A stretch of 64,000 nucleotides of DNA, from the NCBI RefSeq assembly GCF_000739775.1, contig NZ_BBJH01000001.1:97029-161028 (forward strand), in the 5' to 3' direction. This stretch comes from Paraburkholderia heleia NBRC 101817 (GTDB lineage: Bacteria; Pseudomonadota; Gammaproteobacteria; Burkholderiales; Burkholderiaceae). The first letter of the stretch is position 1. Each line of letters starts with the position of its first letter. Below the pieces are notes generated by a model. It worked only from the letters and a program-made list of their open reading frames with translations. It did no database searches and was not told where the DNA came from. Below are positions 42,264 through 51,192 of this stretch, in pieces. A program made the position numbers and the translations under genes.

Positions 42264-43402
42264 GATCTGGACTCCTGCACGCCTGCACGTGCGTCCACCG
42301 CGTTACGCAACGGCAGCCGCACGCGCGCCACGAGGCCATGCGGAACGTTTTCGATCAGCGTGAGCGATGCTTGCTCCCCATAGAGCGCCGCAAGCCGCTC
42401 GCGCACGTTGACGAGCCCGACGCCCGCGCCCTGGGTGCCCGGCGTCGCGCCGAAGCCCGGGCCCGTGTCGGTCACGCTCAGCTCGACATGCTCGCCGGCG
42501 CGCCGCGCGCCGACGTCGATTCGGCCGCCCTCTACCGCGCCCTGAATGCCATGCTTGAGCGCGTTTTCCACGAGCGGCTGCAACAGCATGGGCGGCACCG
42601 CGAGGTCGGCGCAATCGCGCGGCAGGTCGAGCGCGTAGGCGAGGCGCGGGCCGATGCGCATGGCGTGCACGGCGAGCATCGAATCGAGCACCTTGAACTG
42701 CACCTCGAGCGTTTCGCTTTGCGCGCGCGCGGCCTCCAGCGTCGCGCGCAGGAAGCGGTTGAGGCTCGCGAGCAGCTCGCGCGCACGCGGCGGGTCGGAC
42801 GCGATCAGGCTGTCGAGCGTGGCCAGCGTGTTGAAGAGAAAGTGCGGCTCGATCTGTGCCTGCAGCGCCCGCAGGCGGGCGCTGAGCGCCGTGCGCTCGG
42901 CGGCTTCCTTCTGCCATGCCGTGCGTGCGACCTGTTCGCTCAGCTCGGCAATGCGCGTGCGCGACCAGCCATACCAGGTGACGAGCAGCGTGGCGGTGAG
43001 CGCGATCCAGCCGGTGAGCGCGAGATCCTTCGTCGCGAACGCGTGGCGCAGGCCGATGCCGAGCACCACGCTCGCAATGCCGCGTCCGAGCGCCGCGCCG
43101 AGCACGATCGCGAGCACCATCGTCAGGGCGAGCCGCGGGCCAGTGAGCGCATTGTGGCGTTGCACAAAAAAACGGCCGACGTCGAGCAGCAGCATGATGG
43201 AAAGCCCGATCGCCTGGCTGAAGACGAGGTTGTCGATAAATCGCTCGTGAAAGCCCGCGGCAGTGAGCGCGACTGCAATCAGCGCGTTGCCGATCACGAC
43301 GATCACGGCCTCGCGCGCGAACCCTGCGAGCAGGACATTGGCGGCCGGCGCGGGCAGGCGGGCGGCGGCATTCGGAAACTCGACGTGCGTGCCAGGAATC
43401 AT
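42260..43402 (-). CDS. LytS/YehU-type sensor histidine kinase
   Basis: 380 aa from the ATG at 43402. About four or five hydrophobic segments occupy residues 25-145. They are followed by the His-kinase domain with the phospho-acceptor in IEPHFLFNTLATLDSLI and an ATPase with LQPLVENALKHGI and DTGPGFG. The open frame continues upstream inside the neighbouring membrane-protein gene, so the longer form is rejected. Start overlaps the stop of that gene (ATGA) and its end overlaps the regulator start, so three genes are coupled. Confidence 0.9.
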   Translation of the reverse strand: MIPGTHVEFPNAAARLPAPAANVLLAGFAREAVIVVIGNALIAVALTAAGFHERFIDNLVFSQAIGLSIMLLLDVGRFFVQRHNALTGPRLALTMVLAIVLGAALGRGIASVVLGIGLRHAFATKDLALTGWIALTATLLVTWYGWSRTRIAELSEQVARTAWQKEAAERTALSARLRALQAQIEPHFLFNTLATLDSLIASDPPRARELLASLNRFLRATLEAARAQSETLEVQFKVLDSMLAVHAMRIGPRLAYALDLPRDCADLAVPPMLLQPLVENALKHGIQGAVEGGRIDVGARRAGEHVELSVTDTGPGFGATPGTQGAGVGLVNVRERLAALYGEQASLTLIENVPHGLVARVRLPLRNAVDARAGVQESRS

Positions 43403-43776
43403 GCAAACCAGCTTGTGACGATGAGGTTGAGCAGCCTGTGTGGCGTCGCAACGGCGGCGAGACCGGCAGCGACGAGACTGAAGAATGAACCGCGCATGGC
43501 GAGGCGATGGCCGCGGACGTTGCCGTGGCGGATCGCCCAGATGGCGCGCCCGACGCTTGCGAACGTCAGCAGCGACAGACCGTGCACCCAGGACAGATGG
43601 CCCGGATGCAACTCGCGGATGTCGAACGAACTGAGCGCGGCGGCGAACATCGTCAGCGTCCAGAGGCGGCCGAGCCACTTGTGCCGCGCGCTGCCCTTTT
43701 CGGCCAGCATGACGGCGGTTCCGAGTATGACAGAAAGTGTTGCGGCGACGACGTGCGCAGCAATGATGGCAGGCAT
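43399..43776 (-). CDS. Small membrane protein, DUF2306-like
   Basis: 125 aa from the ATG at 43776, which has AGGAG eight bases upstream. Three or four hydrophobic segments are visible, with SARHKWLGRLWTLTMF between the first two. It resembles DUF2306-type membrane proteins. Because it is coupled to the LytS-like kinase, it may take part in sensing. Confidence 0.75.
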   Translation of the reverse strand: MPAIIAAHVVAATLSVILGTAVMLAEKGSARHKWLGRLWTLTMFAAALSSFDIRELHPGHLSWVHGLSLLTFASVGRAIWAIRHGNVRGHRLAMRGSFFSLVAAGLAAVATPHRLLNLIVTSWFA

Positions 43777-44153
43777 GCTGGCTCTCCTTGGCAGGTCGAG
43801 CGGGGGCGATGTCTGCAGTGTGGCGAGCGGGGGCCGGGCGGGCGAAGGGGATGCGACGAAGCGTGGAGAAACGGGCGCGAATGGAGCCTGGGTGGCGCGA
43901 ACGGCCGACAGGCGGACCGCGCGGAGTGCCATGGCATGGTATGTGTCTTGCTTCGCAGCAGCCTCATCACAATCCGGTCCGCACCTGCGAGGCGCACAGC
44001 GATCCGACCTGAGTGCGCCTGACCCGCTAGACTGAGCACTGGCTCGCGTGCACGAAACGCCCGGCTTCGGGCGCTCACGCGCCGTGATGCCGGCGTCGCC
44101 GGCCCGTCGAATTCGCGCCGGCTCGCCCTTCCCGCCATTGCCCAGAGATATCG
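43777..44153. other. Divergent intergenic region
   Basis: 377 bp between the two-component operon and the MlaC-like gene. No credible gene is visible, and I cannot assign a promoter with confidence; TAGACT near 44029 is a possible -10 for the rightward gene. Confidence 0.4.
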
Positions 44154-44804
44154 ATGACCAGGTTATTCCGCATGACCGCGCTCGTTGCGTGGTGTCTGTT
44201 GTTCCTGCCCGCTACGGCGGCGTTGGCTCAATCGGTCCAGGTGGACCAGTCGGACCCGCAGGCGCTCATCAAGACCGCCACGCAGCAGGTGCTCGACGAA
44301 GTCCGCACGAAGGCGATCGCGCCGGACGACATCGCGCGCATCCAGGATATCGTCAACCGCGACATTCTCCCGTACGTCGATTTTCGCCGCACCACGCGCC
44401 TCGCCATGGGGCCTCACTGGCGTAGCACCACGCCCGAGCAGCAAGCGCAGGTCGAGCAGCAGTTCCAGCTGCTGCTGATCCATCTCTACTCGGGCGCCAT
44501 CGCGCAACTGAAGCCTGACCAGAAGATCGACTATCTCCCCATGCGCAGCTCGCCGGGCGATACCGACGTCGTCGTGCGCACGCTAGCGCAGACCAGCAGC
44601 AATCCGGTTGAAATCGATTACCGTCTGTACAAGACGCCGCAAGGCTGGCGCCTTTACGACCTGAACGTGCTCGGCGCGTGGCTGATCCAGACCTATCGCC
44701 AGCAGTTCAACGAGAAGATCCAGCAGGGCGGCGTGGATGGGCTCATCCAGTTCCTCACCGCGCGTAACCAGGAGCTCGTCTCGGGCAAGACGCAGACGCA
44801 GTGA
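44154..44804 (+). CDS. MlaC/Ttg2D-like phospholipid-binding protein
   Basis: 216 aa with a Sec signal (cleavage after LAQ near residue 26). The mature part matches the MlaC fold (IQDIVNRDILPYVDFRRTTR, YRLYKTPQGWRLYDLNVLG). MlaC carries phospholipids across the periplasm. Here it stands without mlaDEF or mlaB, so it is an orphan copy. An inverted repeat spans its stop codon (44792-44824). Confidence 0.88.
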   Translation: MTRLFRMTALVAWCLLFLPATAALAQSVQVDQSDPQALIKTATQQVLDEVRTKAIAPDDIARIQDIVNRDILPYVDFRRTTRLAMGPHWRSTTPEQQAQVEQQFQLLLIHLYSGAIAQLKPDQKIDYLPMRSSPGDTDVVVRTLAQTSSNPVEIDYRLYKTPQGWRLYDLNVLGAWLIQTYRQQFNEKIQQGGVDGLIQFLTARNQELVSGKTQTQ

Positions 44805-44824
44805 CGCGCGATTTTTGCGTCTGC
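44792..44824 (+). repeat. Inverted repeat across the mlaC-like stop
   Basis: GCAGACGCA (44792-44800) pairs with TGCGTCTGC (44816-44824) around a 15-base loop holding the stop codon. There is no T-run after it, so it could be a transcript-end stabiliser. Confidence 0.4.
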
Positions 44825-44975
44825 CTCCCGCGACCTGCGAAAATCTGGACGGCCGGGCCCCGCGCGCGTGGGCGCTGTACCATTTCGAGGCGCGCCTTAT
44901 GCGCATAGATGGGCCGTGCGCTTGCCCGAGCCGGCGCGGCCCCGATGTTCCCTTTTTTTGCCGATCCGATCCGAC

Positions 44976-46931
44976 ATGAATTTCCCGCTGCCGCCGCAGG
45001 GCCGACGCAACCGGGTGTTTCCGCCAAGCCCGCCTACGCTGCACAGCCTCGCCTCCGTCATTACAGGCGTGGTCGTGGTGTGCGGCCTGTACTTCGGGCG
45101 CGCGGTGCTGATCCCCATTACGCTCTCGGTGCTGCTGAGCTTTCTGCTGGCGCCGCTCGTGACCACGCTGCGGCGCTTTCATTTGCCGCAGTTCCTCGCC
45201 ATTCTCGTTGCGGTGCTTTCCACCGTGCTCGCCCTTGCCGGTGTGGGCGCGCTGATCGCGGCGCAGGTCTATCAGCTGTCCGCCTCCCTGCCGCAGTATC
45301 AGGAAGAGATCGAGCAGAAAGTGCAAACCGTGCAGGAAAAAACCGTGGGCCGCGCCGATTCGCTCATGTCGCGGGCCGCCACCGCGCTGCAGCGCGTGAC
45401 GCCCACGCCGCCGCCGGCGCCGCCGCAGCCGCGCGGGCGCGCGGCGCGCAACCAGCCGCAGCAGCCGATGCCCGTGGAGATCCATACGCCCGCGCCCACG
45501 CCGCTCACCCTGGCGCAAAAGGCGCTTGCCCCGGCTATCGCGCCGCTCGAGACGACCTTCATCGTGCTCGTGGTGACCATCTTCATCCTGTTCCAGCGCG
45601 AGGACCTGCGCGACCGGCTCATCAGCGTGTTCGGCTCCGACGACCTGCACCGCACCACGACCGCCATCAACGACGCCTCGCAGCGGCTCTCGCGCTACTT
45701 CATCGCTCAAGTCGGCGTGAATGTCACGGTGGGCGGAGTGATCGCGCTGGGGCTGGCGGGCATCGGCGTGCCGGGCGCGCTGCTGTTCGGCGCGGTGGCG
45801 GCGCTCATGCGCTTCGTGCCGTACATCGGCATCTGGATCGCGGCGATCATGGCGACGATCGTCGCTGCGGCTACGCAGCCGCAATGGACCATGGGCGTGA
45901 CGACGCTGATCTTCTTCATCGTCGTGGACGTGGTGGCCGGGCAATTCGCCGAGCCGATGGTCTATGGCAAGCGCTCGGGCCTCTCGCCGCTTGCCGTGGT
46001 GGTGGCGGCGATCTTCTGGAGCTGGCTGTGGGGTCCCGTGGGGCTCGTGCTTTCCACGCCGCTCACGCTGTGCATCGTCACCCTGGGCCGCTACGTGGAC
46101 CGGCTGAACTTCCTCACGATCCTGCTCGGCGACCAGCCCGCTCTCACGCCCGCGCAAACCTGCTACCAGCGCCTGCTCGCCGACGATCCCCACGAAGCGC
46201 TGCTGCAGGCGGACCGGCTGCTCACGGGCATGCCGCTCATCGACTACTACGAGCAGGTGGTGTTCGAGGGCCTGCGCTTTGCGCGCAACGACGCCTTGCG
46301 CGGCGTGCTGCCCGGCGAGCAGGTCGCGCGCATCAACCAGGCGCTGCTCGATATCGTCGAGGATCTCGAATCCGTGGACGATTCGCGTCACGCCGCACCC
46401 GAAGAGGAGAGTGCGAGGAAGGCCGCCGAGGGCGCGGACGAAGGCGCAAAGGTGATCGAGTTTACCCTCTCGCCGGACGCGGGCGAGGTGCTCTGCGTGC
46501 CCGGACGCGGCGCGTTCGACGACGTGGCGGTGGCGATCGTCGGCCAGTTGCTCATGCGGCGCAACATCCCCTGCACGGCCACCACGTACGATGAAGTGCG
46601 CGCCACGCGCGGGGCCATGATCGACGAGCGCTCGCCGGCCATCTGCGTGGTGTCGCTCGATGCGCCCGAGTCGGCGCCGTATCTGCGCAATCTCGTGCGG
46701 CGGCTGCGCGAGCGCGCGCCCGACGCGACCATCGTGGTGGGCATCGGCGCGGGCCTGCGCGACGACGGCGCGGGCATTGCCGACGACCCCGGCACGCTCT
46801 TTCCGACCTCGCTGCGCAACCTCGTGGAGGAATGCGGCGCGGCGCTCGTGCCGGCACACCCGCCGCTGCCCGAAAAGAGGGTGGCAACGCCGGATATGCA
46901 GGATCAATATCGTGCAGGTGCGAAATTGTGA
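44976..46931 (+). CDS. AI-2E/PerM-family transporter with long C-terminal domain
   Basis: 651 aa from the ATG at 44976. Hydrophobic segments occupy residues about 25-95, and others lie near 200-380. The family block RFVPYIGIWIAAIMA is near 285-300 and AEPMVYGKRSGLSPLAVVVA near 325-345. A Pro-rich loop lies near 145-175. Residues about 385-651 form an extra cytoplasmic domain with an alternating strand-helix pattern like a B12-binding fold (RNIPCTATTYDEVRA, ATIVVGIGAGLRDDG), but without the DxHxxG cobalamin motif. The role is unknown; the family is annotated as exporters of diverse small solutes. Confidence 0.85.
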   Translation: MNFPLPPQGRRNRVFPPSPPTLHSLASVITGVVVVCGLYFGRAVLIPITLSVLLSFLLAPLVTTLRRFHLPQFLAILVAVLSTVLALAGVGALIAAQVYQLSASLPQYQEEIEQKVQTVQEKTVGRADSLMSRAATALQRVTPTPPPAPPQPRGRAARNQPQQPMPVEIHTPAPTPLTLAQKALAPAIAPLETTFIVLVVTIFILFQREDLRDRLISVFGSDDLHRTTTAINDASQRLSRYFIAQVGVNVTVGGVIALGLAGIGVPGALLFGAVAALMRFVPYIGIWIAAIMATIVAAATQPQWTMGVTTLIFFIVVDVVAGQFAEPMVYGKRSGLSPLAVVVAAIFWSWLWGPVGLVLSTPLTLCIVTLGRYVDRLNFLTILLGDQPALTPAQTCYQRLLADDPHEALLQADRLLTGMPLIDYYEQVVFEGLRFARNDALRGVLPGEQVARINQALLDIVEDLESVDDSRHAAPEEESARKAAEGADEGAKVIEFTLSPDAGEVLCVPGRGAFDDVAVAIVGQLLMRRNIPCTATTYDEVRATRGAMIDERSPAICVVSLDAPESAPYLRNLVRRLRERAPDATIVVGIGAGLRDDGAGIADDPGTLFPTSLRNLVEECGAALVPAHPPLPEKRVATPDMQDQYRAGAKL

Positions 46932-46950
46932 CAGTCACGCGCTTGTCACA
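46927..46950. promoter_or_regulatory. TGTGACA inverted repeat upstream of a small gene
   Basis: TGTGACA (46927-46933) and TGTCACA (46944-46950) are separated by 10 bases, with a nested GTGAC-a-GTCAC. It overlaps the stop of the transporter gene and lies about 65 bp upstream of the TTG start at 47016. An operator is possible. Confidence 0.4.
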
Positions 46951-47015
46951 TTGAGGCTCGAATATATGCGGCCCTGTGCCCCTGGTTGCGGCATGAAAGT
47001 TACTAGGAGACGACG

Positions 47016-47267
47016 TTGCTGAGCCCGAAAGAATTCGCCACGCTGATGCTGGTCCGCCATTCGCCGGACCAGATCGACATGAACCGCGAGGAACTGGACA
47101 CGCTGCTCGAGCGTCAGCTGGTTGCGCTCGAGCAATGGACGCAAGACCGCCGCCGGCTTTCGCTCACGATTGCCGGCCGCTCGCTGCTCGAGGCGGTGGG
47201 GCGGCTCGAATACACGACGGGTTTGCCCGGGAGGGATGGCGACGAGCGCCTTGCCGCCGGTCTTTGA
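47016..47267 (+). CDS. Small hypothetical protein with TTG start
   Basis: 83 aa from a TTG at 47016 with AGGAG six bases upstream. Soluble and helical, rich in Leu, Glu and Arg (DQIDMNREELDTLLERQLVA). I do not recognise a family. It is followed by a tandem-hairpin terminator and so may be a single-gene transcript behind the TGTGACA repeat. Confidence 0.6.
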   Translation: MLSPKEFATLMLVRHSPDQIDMNREELDTLLERQLVALEQWTQDRRRLSLTIAGRSLLEAVGRLEYTTGLPGRDGDERLAAGL

Positions 47268-47290
47268 TGTCTTTGCAGTGAACCTGCTTG

Positions 47291-47344
47291 CGGCCCGGCC
47301 CCCGGATGGAGCCGGGCCGTGTCGTTATGCAAGACACATTTTTT
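47291..47344 (+). terminator. Tandem hairpin terminator
   Basis: CGGCCCGGC (47291-47299) pairs perfectly with GCCGGGCCG (47311-47319). Next to it GTGTC (47319-47323) pairs with GACAC (47333-47337) and is followed by six T. The second hairpin has the classical intrinsic form. Confidence 0.7.
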
Positions 47345-47622
47345 GCGCGTGCGTTTACTGAGGCATGCCAGGTAATTATGTGCCTTTGCCCACGTCCGAG
47401 GGCGTGATCGCCTTGTGTCCCCCAAAGGACGCTGCTACGCTGATTCGGGTCTCCGGCGGCATCGTGCGCAGGCCGGCACACGCTGTCTGACGGAAGGATT
47501 GCGGCAGGCGTTTTCCTGTACGGGTATTTCCCCATCGCCCGGCTCGGTGGCGCTCGTCAAACTGACTCCATCCTCCAGAGTCTTTCCCAACTCACCTACC
47601 CCCTAAAGCAAAAGGAGGATCT
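47345..47622. other. Upstream region of phbB
   Basis: The 355-bp gap from 47268 to 47622 holds the terminator above and a possible promoter, TTGTGT (47413-47418), 17 bp, TACGCT (47436-47441). No other gene is visible. Confidence 0.4.
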
Positions 47623-48363
47623 ATGGCAAAGCGTATTGCCTACGTGACCGGCGGCATGGGCGGCATCGGAACGGCCATCTGCCAGCGTCTGCACAAGGAT
47701 GGCTACACGGTGATCGCGGGCTGTGGCCCGAACTCGCAGCGCAAGGCGCGCTGGCTCGACGAGCAGAAGGCGCTTGGCTACGAGTTCGTCGCCTCCGAAG
47801 GCAACGTGGCCGACTGGGACTCCACGGCCGCTGCGTTCGAGAAGGTGAAGAAGGACGTCGGCGAAATCGACATTCTGGTCAACAACGCCGGCATCACGCG
47901 CGACGTCGTGTTCCGCAAGATGACGCACGAAGACTGGGTCGCGGTGATCGACACCAACCTCACGAGCCTCTTCAACGTCACGAAGCAGGTGATCGACGGC
48001 ATGATCGAGCGCGGCTGGGGGCGGGTGATCAACATCTCGTCGGTGAACGGGCAGAAAGGCCAGTTCGGTCAGACGAATTACTCGACGGCCAAGGCCGGCA
48101 TTCACGGCTTCACAATGGCGCTCGCGCAGGAAGTGGCGACCAAGGGCATCACGGTCAACACCGTTTCGCCCGGCTATATCGGCACGGACATGGTGAAAGC
48201 GGTGAAGCCCGAAGTCCTCTCGAAGATCGTCGACAGCATTCCGGTGCGGCGGCTTGGCGAACCGGCGGAAATCGCCTCGATCGTGGCGTGGCTCGCATCC
48301 GACGAAGCGGGCTTCTCGACCGGCGCGGACTTCTCGCTCAATGGCGGTCTGCACATGAGCTGA
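47623..48363 (+). CDS. phbB: Acetoacetyl-CoA reductase
   Basis: 246 aa, the usual PhbB length. NADPH-dependent reduction of acetoacetyl-CoA to (R)-3-hydroxybutyryl-CoA for PHB. The cofactor fold TGGMGGIG is at residues 9-16, NNAGITRDVVF follows, and the catalytic Ser-Tyr-Lys are in SSVNGQKGQFGQTNYSTAK. A perfect AAAGGAGG ribosome site precedes the ATG. No phaC or phbA is adjacent, so this may be a second copy. The PhaC-like gene at 11669 is far away. Confidence 0.93.
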   Translation: MAKRIAYVTGGMGGIGTAICQRLHKDGYTVIAGCGPNSQRKARWLDEQKALGYEFVASEGNVADWDSTAAAFEKVKKDVGEIDILVNNAGITRDVVFRKMTHEDWVAVIDTNLTSLFNVTKQVIDGMIERGWGRVINISSVNGQKGQFGQTNYSTAKAGIHGFTMALAQEVATKGITVNTVSPGYIGTDMVKAVKPEVLSKIVDSIPVRRLGEPAEIASIVAWLASDEAGFSTGADFSLNGGLHMS

Positions 48364-48415
48364 GCGTGGCCGCGGCTTCCTTGCGCGGGGCTTGTGAGTA
48401 TAACGAAGTGATCTG

Positions 48416-48450
48416 GCGGGAGCGGCGCAATGCCGGCTCCCGCTTTGTAT
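48416..48450 (+). terminator. Intrinsic terminator of phbB
   Basis: GCGGGAG-CGGC pairs with GCC-GGCTCCCGC (one bulged C, loop GCAAT) and is followed by TTTGTATT. It begins 53 bases after the phbB stop. Confidence 0.6.
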
Positions 48451-48600
48451 TCCGGGGCGATGGGTTTGCCTTGGGTCTGGCTGGATGGCGATATGCAACA
48501 GGAATGCTTCGGTTCGCCCGGTTGAAGGGTGGGCGCGAGCGTTCACGCCACGCGTTCCATTTGCGCCGCACCAGGCGGCAGTTCTTTCTAGACTATCGTC

Positions 48601-51117
48601 ATGGCCTCAACCCGTGACCGCAATCCGCCGTCGCCGCCGCTTTCCCGCTATCGAAACAAGCGGGACTTCCATGTCACGCCTGAACCGGCGCCGTCGTCGG
48701 CCGGTCCGCCCGCTGAAAATGGACCTCTGGGCTTTGTTGTGCAGAAGCACTGGGCGAGCCGGCTGCATTACGACTTCAGGCTCGAACTCGACGGGGTGCT
48801 GCTGTCGTGGGCCGTACCCAAAGGCCCGTGTTACGACCCGAAGGAAAAACGGATGGCCATTCACGTGGAGGACCATCCTGTCGACTACGCGGGCTTTGAA
48901 GGCACGATTCCGGCAAAACAATACGGCGCCGGAGACGTGATTGTCTGGGATCGCGGCACCTGGGAACCCGTCGGCGATCCGCGTGAGGGGATGACTGCCG
49001 GCAAGCTCGTCTTCCGGCTCCACGGCGAAAAGCTTGCCGGACTCTGGGAACTGGTTCGCATCTCCAGGACCGGCGGCAGACAAGACCCATGGATGTTGTT
49101 CAAGAAGCGCGATGCGTGGGCGCAGCCGCTTGCCGATTACGATGTCATCAAGGCGCTTCCCGACAGCGTGACCGCAAGGCCGCTCGGGCTCATCGAGGAA
49201 CGTGCGCCGAGGGCAGCGAAGCCTGCGAGCAGCGGGTCGCCGGAGATAGACCTTCGCGCGGCGGTTTCTGCGCCGTTGCCTGCCAGGCTCGAGCCCCAGC
49301 TCGCGACCCTGGCGCCTGCGCTTCCTGCGAGTGGTGACTGGATAGCCGAAGCCAAGCTCGACGGCTACCGCATGCTGTCTCGCGTCGCCAAAGGCCGGGT
49401 GCGGCTCATCACACGAGGCGGCCAGGATTGGACCGCGAAGTTTCCCGCGCTCGCTGCAGAGGTCGAAGCGCTTGCGCTCAGCAGTGCGTGGCTGGATGGC
49501 GAAATCACCGTCCTCAAGAACGGCATTCCCAATTTCGCTGCACTGCAAGATGCGATAGACGGCAACGCGAATCGGGACATCGTCTACTTCCTGTTCGACC
49601 TGGTCTACCTCAACGGGAAAGACCTCAGGAAGGTGCCGCTGTGGTCGAGGCGCAGGCTTCTCGCGCAGCTTCTTGCACATGCCGGCGAGCCCATCCGGTT
49701 CAGCCAGGACTTTGAGGCGCCCCCTGCGCAACTGTTCGAGGCCGCCTCGGGCCTGGGGCTTGAGGGCCTCATGCTCAAGCGCCGCGACGCGCCCTATGAA
49801 TCGGGGCGGACCCAGACGTGGCTCAAGGCGAAGTCCCGATTCCGGCAGGAACTGGTCATCTGCGGATTCACGGGCCGAGGCGGCAAAGACGGCGAGGTCG
49901 GCAGCCTGCTGCTTGGTTATTACGCAGACGGCAAGCTTCACGACGCCGGAAGCGTCGGCACCGGCTGGGACGCCAGGGCCGCGCGGGACCTGTGGGCGCG
50001 GCTGGCGCCGCTCGAAACGGATGCGGCACCGTTCGACGTCGCTGTCGCGAGGCCGCGCCGCTGGCCCCGGCGCTCGGCCGGCAGCGAGCGGTGGGTTCGC
50101 CCTGAACTCGTCGCCGAGGTCGAATTCGCGGACTGGACCGCGGATGGTGTCATCCGGCAAGCCTCCTTCCGGGGTCTGCGAATCGACAAGCCAGCTACGG
50201 GCGTCATCAGGGAGGGCGCCAGGACGCAGGCCCCGGAGCCGCAGCCGAAGCTGAAAATCACGCATCCGGAACGCGTCGTCGACCCGTCGGCCGGGATCAC
50301 GAAGGCAGACCTGGTCCGCTACTACGCGAGTATTGCGGAGCGGATGCTGCCGCACCTGCTGGCCCGGCCCATTACGATGGTCCGCGCGCCTGCGGGTATC
50401 GCCGAAGCCCTGTTCTTCCAGAAGCATGCTGACAGAACAGGCATGCCTGGATTGACGACACACGACCGCAGTCTCTGGCCGGATCATCCGCCTCTGCTGA
50501 CCGTCGATACGGTCGACGCGCTGCTGTCGGCGGCACAGATGAACACCGTCGAGTTTCACACATGGAATTCGACCGTGCGACGGCTCGACAAGCCCGACAG
50601 GGTCATCTTCGATCTTGACCCGGGCGAAGGCGTGAAATGGGGACGCGTTCAGGAAGCGGCGCTGCTGGTGCAGACGTTGTTGTCGGAACTGGGCCTGCGA
50701 GCCTGGCTGAAGACGAGCGGCGCAAAGGGGTTGCACGTCGTCGTGCCGCTGGCCCCGCGGCTGGGCTACGATCCGGTCAAGGCATTCTCGCAGGCATTCG
50801 TTCGGCATCTGGCGAAGACGATTCCCGTGCGCTTCTCGGCGACCGCCGGCGCTTCGAACCGGGTCGGAAAGGTCTATGTCGACTACCTGCGCAACGGCAA
50901 GGCGCAGACCACCGCCGCGGCATTTTCCGCGCGGGCGCGACCCGGAATGGGCGTCTCGATGCCGCTCTCCTGGGAGCAGCTCAAGGACCTCAAGGGCGGG
51001 GCGCAGTGGACGGTCCAAACGGCCCGCGAGTACCTCAGCTTCCAGCAGCAGGACCCGTGGGCGGATTACTGGACGGGGGCGCAATCGTTGGCATCGGCGA
51101 TAAAGCTCCTAAAATGA
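48601..51117 (+). CDS. ligD: ATP-dependent DNA ligase LigD (NHEJ)
   Basis: 838 aa, domain order phosphoesterase, ligase, polymerase, as in Pseudomonas LigD. The phosphoesterase keeps His50, His56, Asp58, Arg60 and His92. The adenylated Lys is Lys252 in KLDGYR. The polymerase has the metal pair Asp671/Asp673 in FDLDPGEG. It repairs double-strand breaks with Ku, encoded 75 bp downstream. Base composition looks different from the flanks: runs of GCGCGC, frequent elsewhere, are rare here. Confidence 0.93.
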   Translation: MASTRDRNPPSPPLSRYRNKRDFHVTPEPAPSSAGPPAENGPLGFVVQKHWASRLHYDFRLELDGVLLSWAVPKGPCYDPKEKRMAIHVEDHPVDYAGFEGTIPAKQYGAGDVIVWDRGTWEPVGDPREGMTAGKLVFRLHGEKLAGLWELVRISRTGGRQDPWMLFKKRDAWAQPLADYDVIKALPDSVTARPLGLIEERAPRAAKPASSGSPEIDLRAAVSAPLPARLEPQLATLAPALPASGDWIAEAKLDGYRMLSRVAKGRVRLITRGGQDWTAKFPALAAEVEALALSSAWLDGEITVLKNGIPNFAALQDAIDGNANRDIVYFLFDLVYLNGKDLRKVPLWSRRRLLAQLLAHAGEPIRFSQDFEAPPAQLFEAASGLGLEGLMLKRRDAPYESGRTQTWLKAKSRFRQELVICGFTGRGGKDGEVGSLLLGYYADGKLHDAGSVGTGWDARAARDLWARLAPLETDAAPFDVAVARPRRWPRRSAGSERWVRPELVAEVEFADWTADGVIRQASFRGLRIDKPATGVIREGARTQAPEPQPKLKITHPERVVDPSAGITKADLVRYYASIAERMLPHLLARPITMVRAPAGIAEALFFQKHADRTGMPGLTTHDRSLWPDHPPLLTVDTVDALLSAAQMNTVEFHTWNSTVRRLDKPDRVIFDLDPGEGVKWGRVQEAALLVQTLLSELGLRAWLKTSGAKGLHVVVPLAPRLGYDPVKAFSQAFVRHLAKTIPVRFSATAGASNRVGKVYVDYLRNGKAQTTAAAFSARARPGMGVSMPLSWEQLKDLKGGAQWTVQTAREYLSFQQQDPWADYWTGAQSLASAIKLLK

Positions 51118-51192
51118 AACCACCGCTGGTCGGCGGCGGCACGCGCTTTGCGTAAGCGACAGCCGAACATGCCAATCCGCGAGGAGACGTCC

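Noticed and set aside
42260..43678. Longer form of the LytS-like kinase
   Set aside because: The extra 92 codons lie inside the small membrane-protein gene; the ATG at 43402 gives the ATGA coupling.
44583..46907. 774-codon minus-strand frame opposite the AI-2E transporter
   Set aside because: His/Arg-rich antisense shadow, no domain signal.
46927..46950. TGTGACA repeat as a CRP site
   Set aside because: The TGTGA and TCACA halves are 14 bases apart instead of the six needed for CRP.
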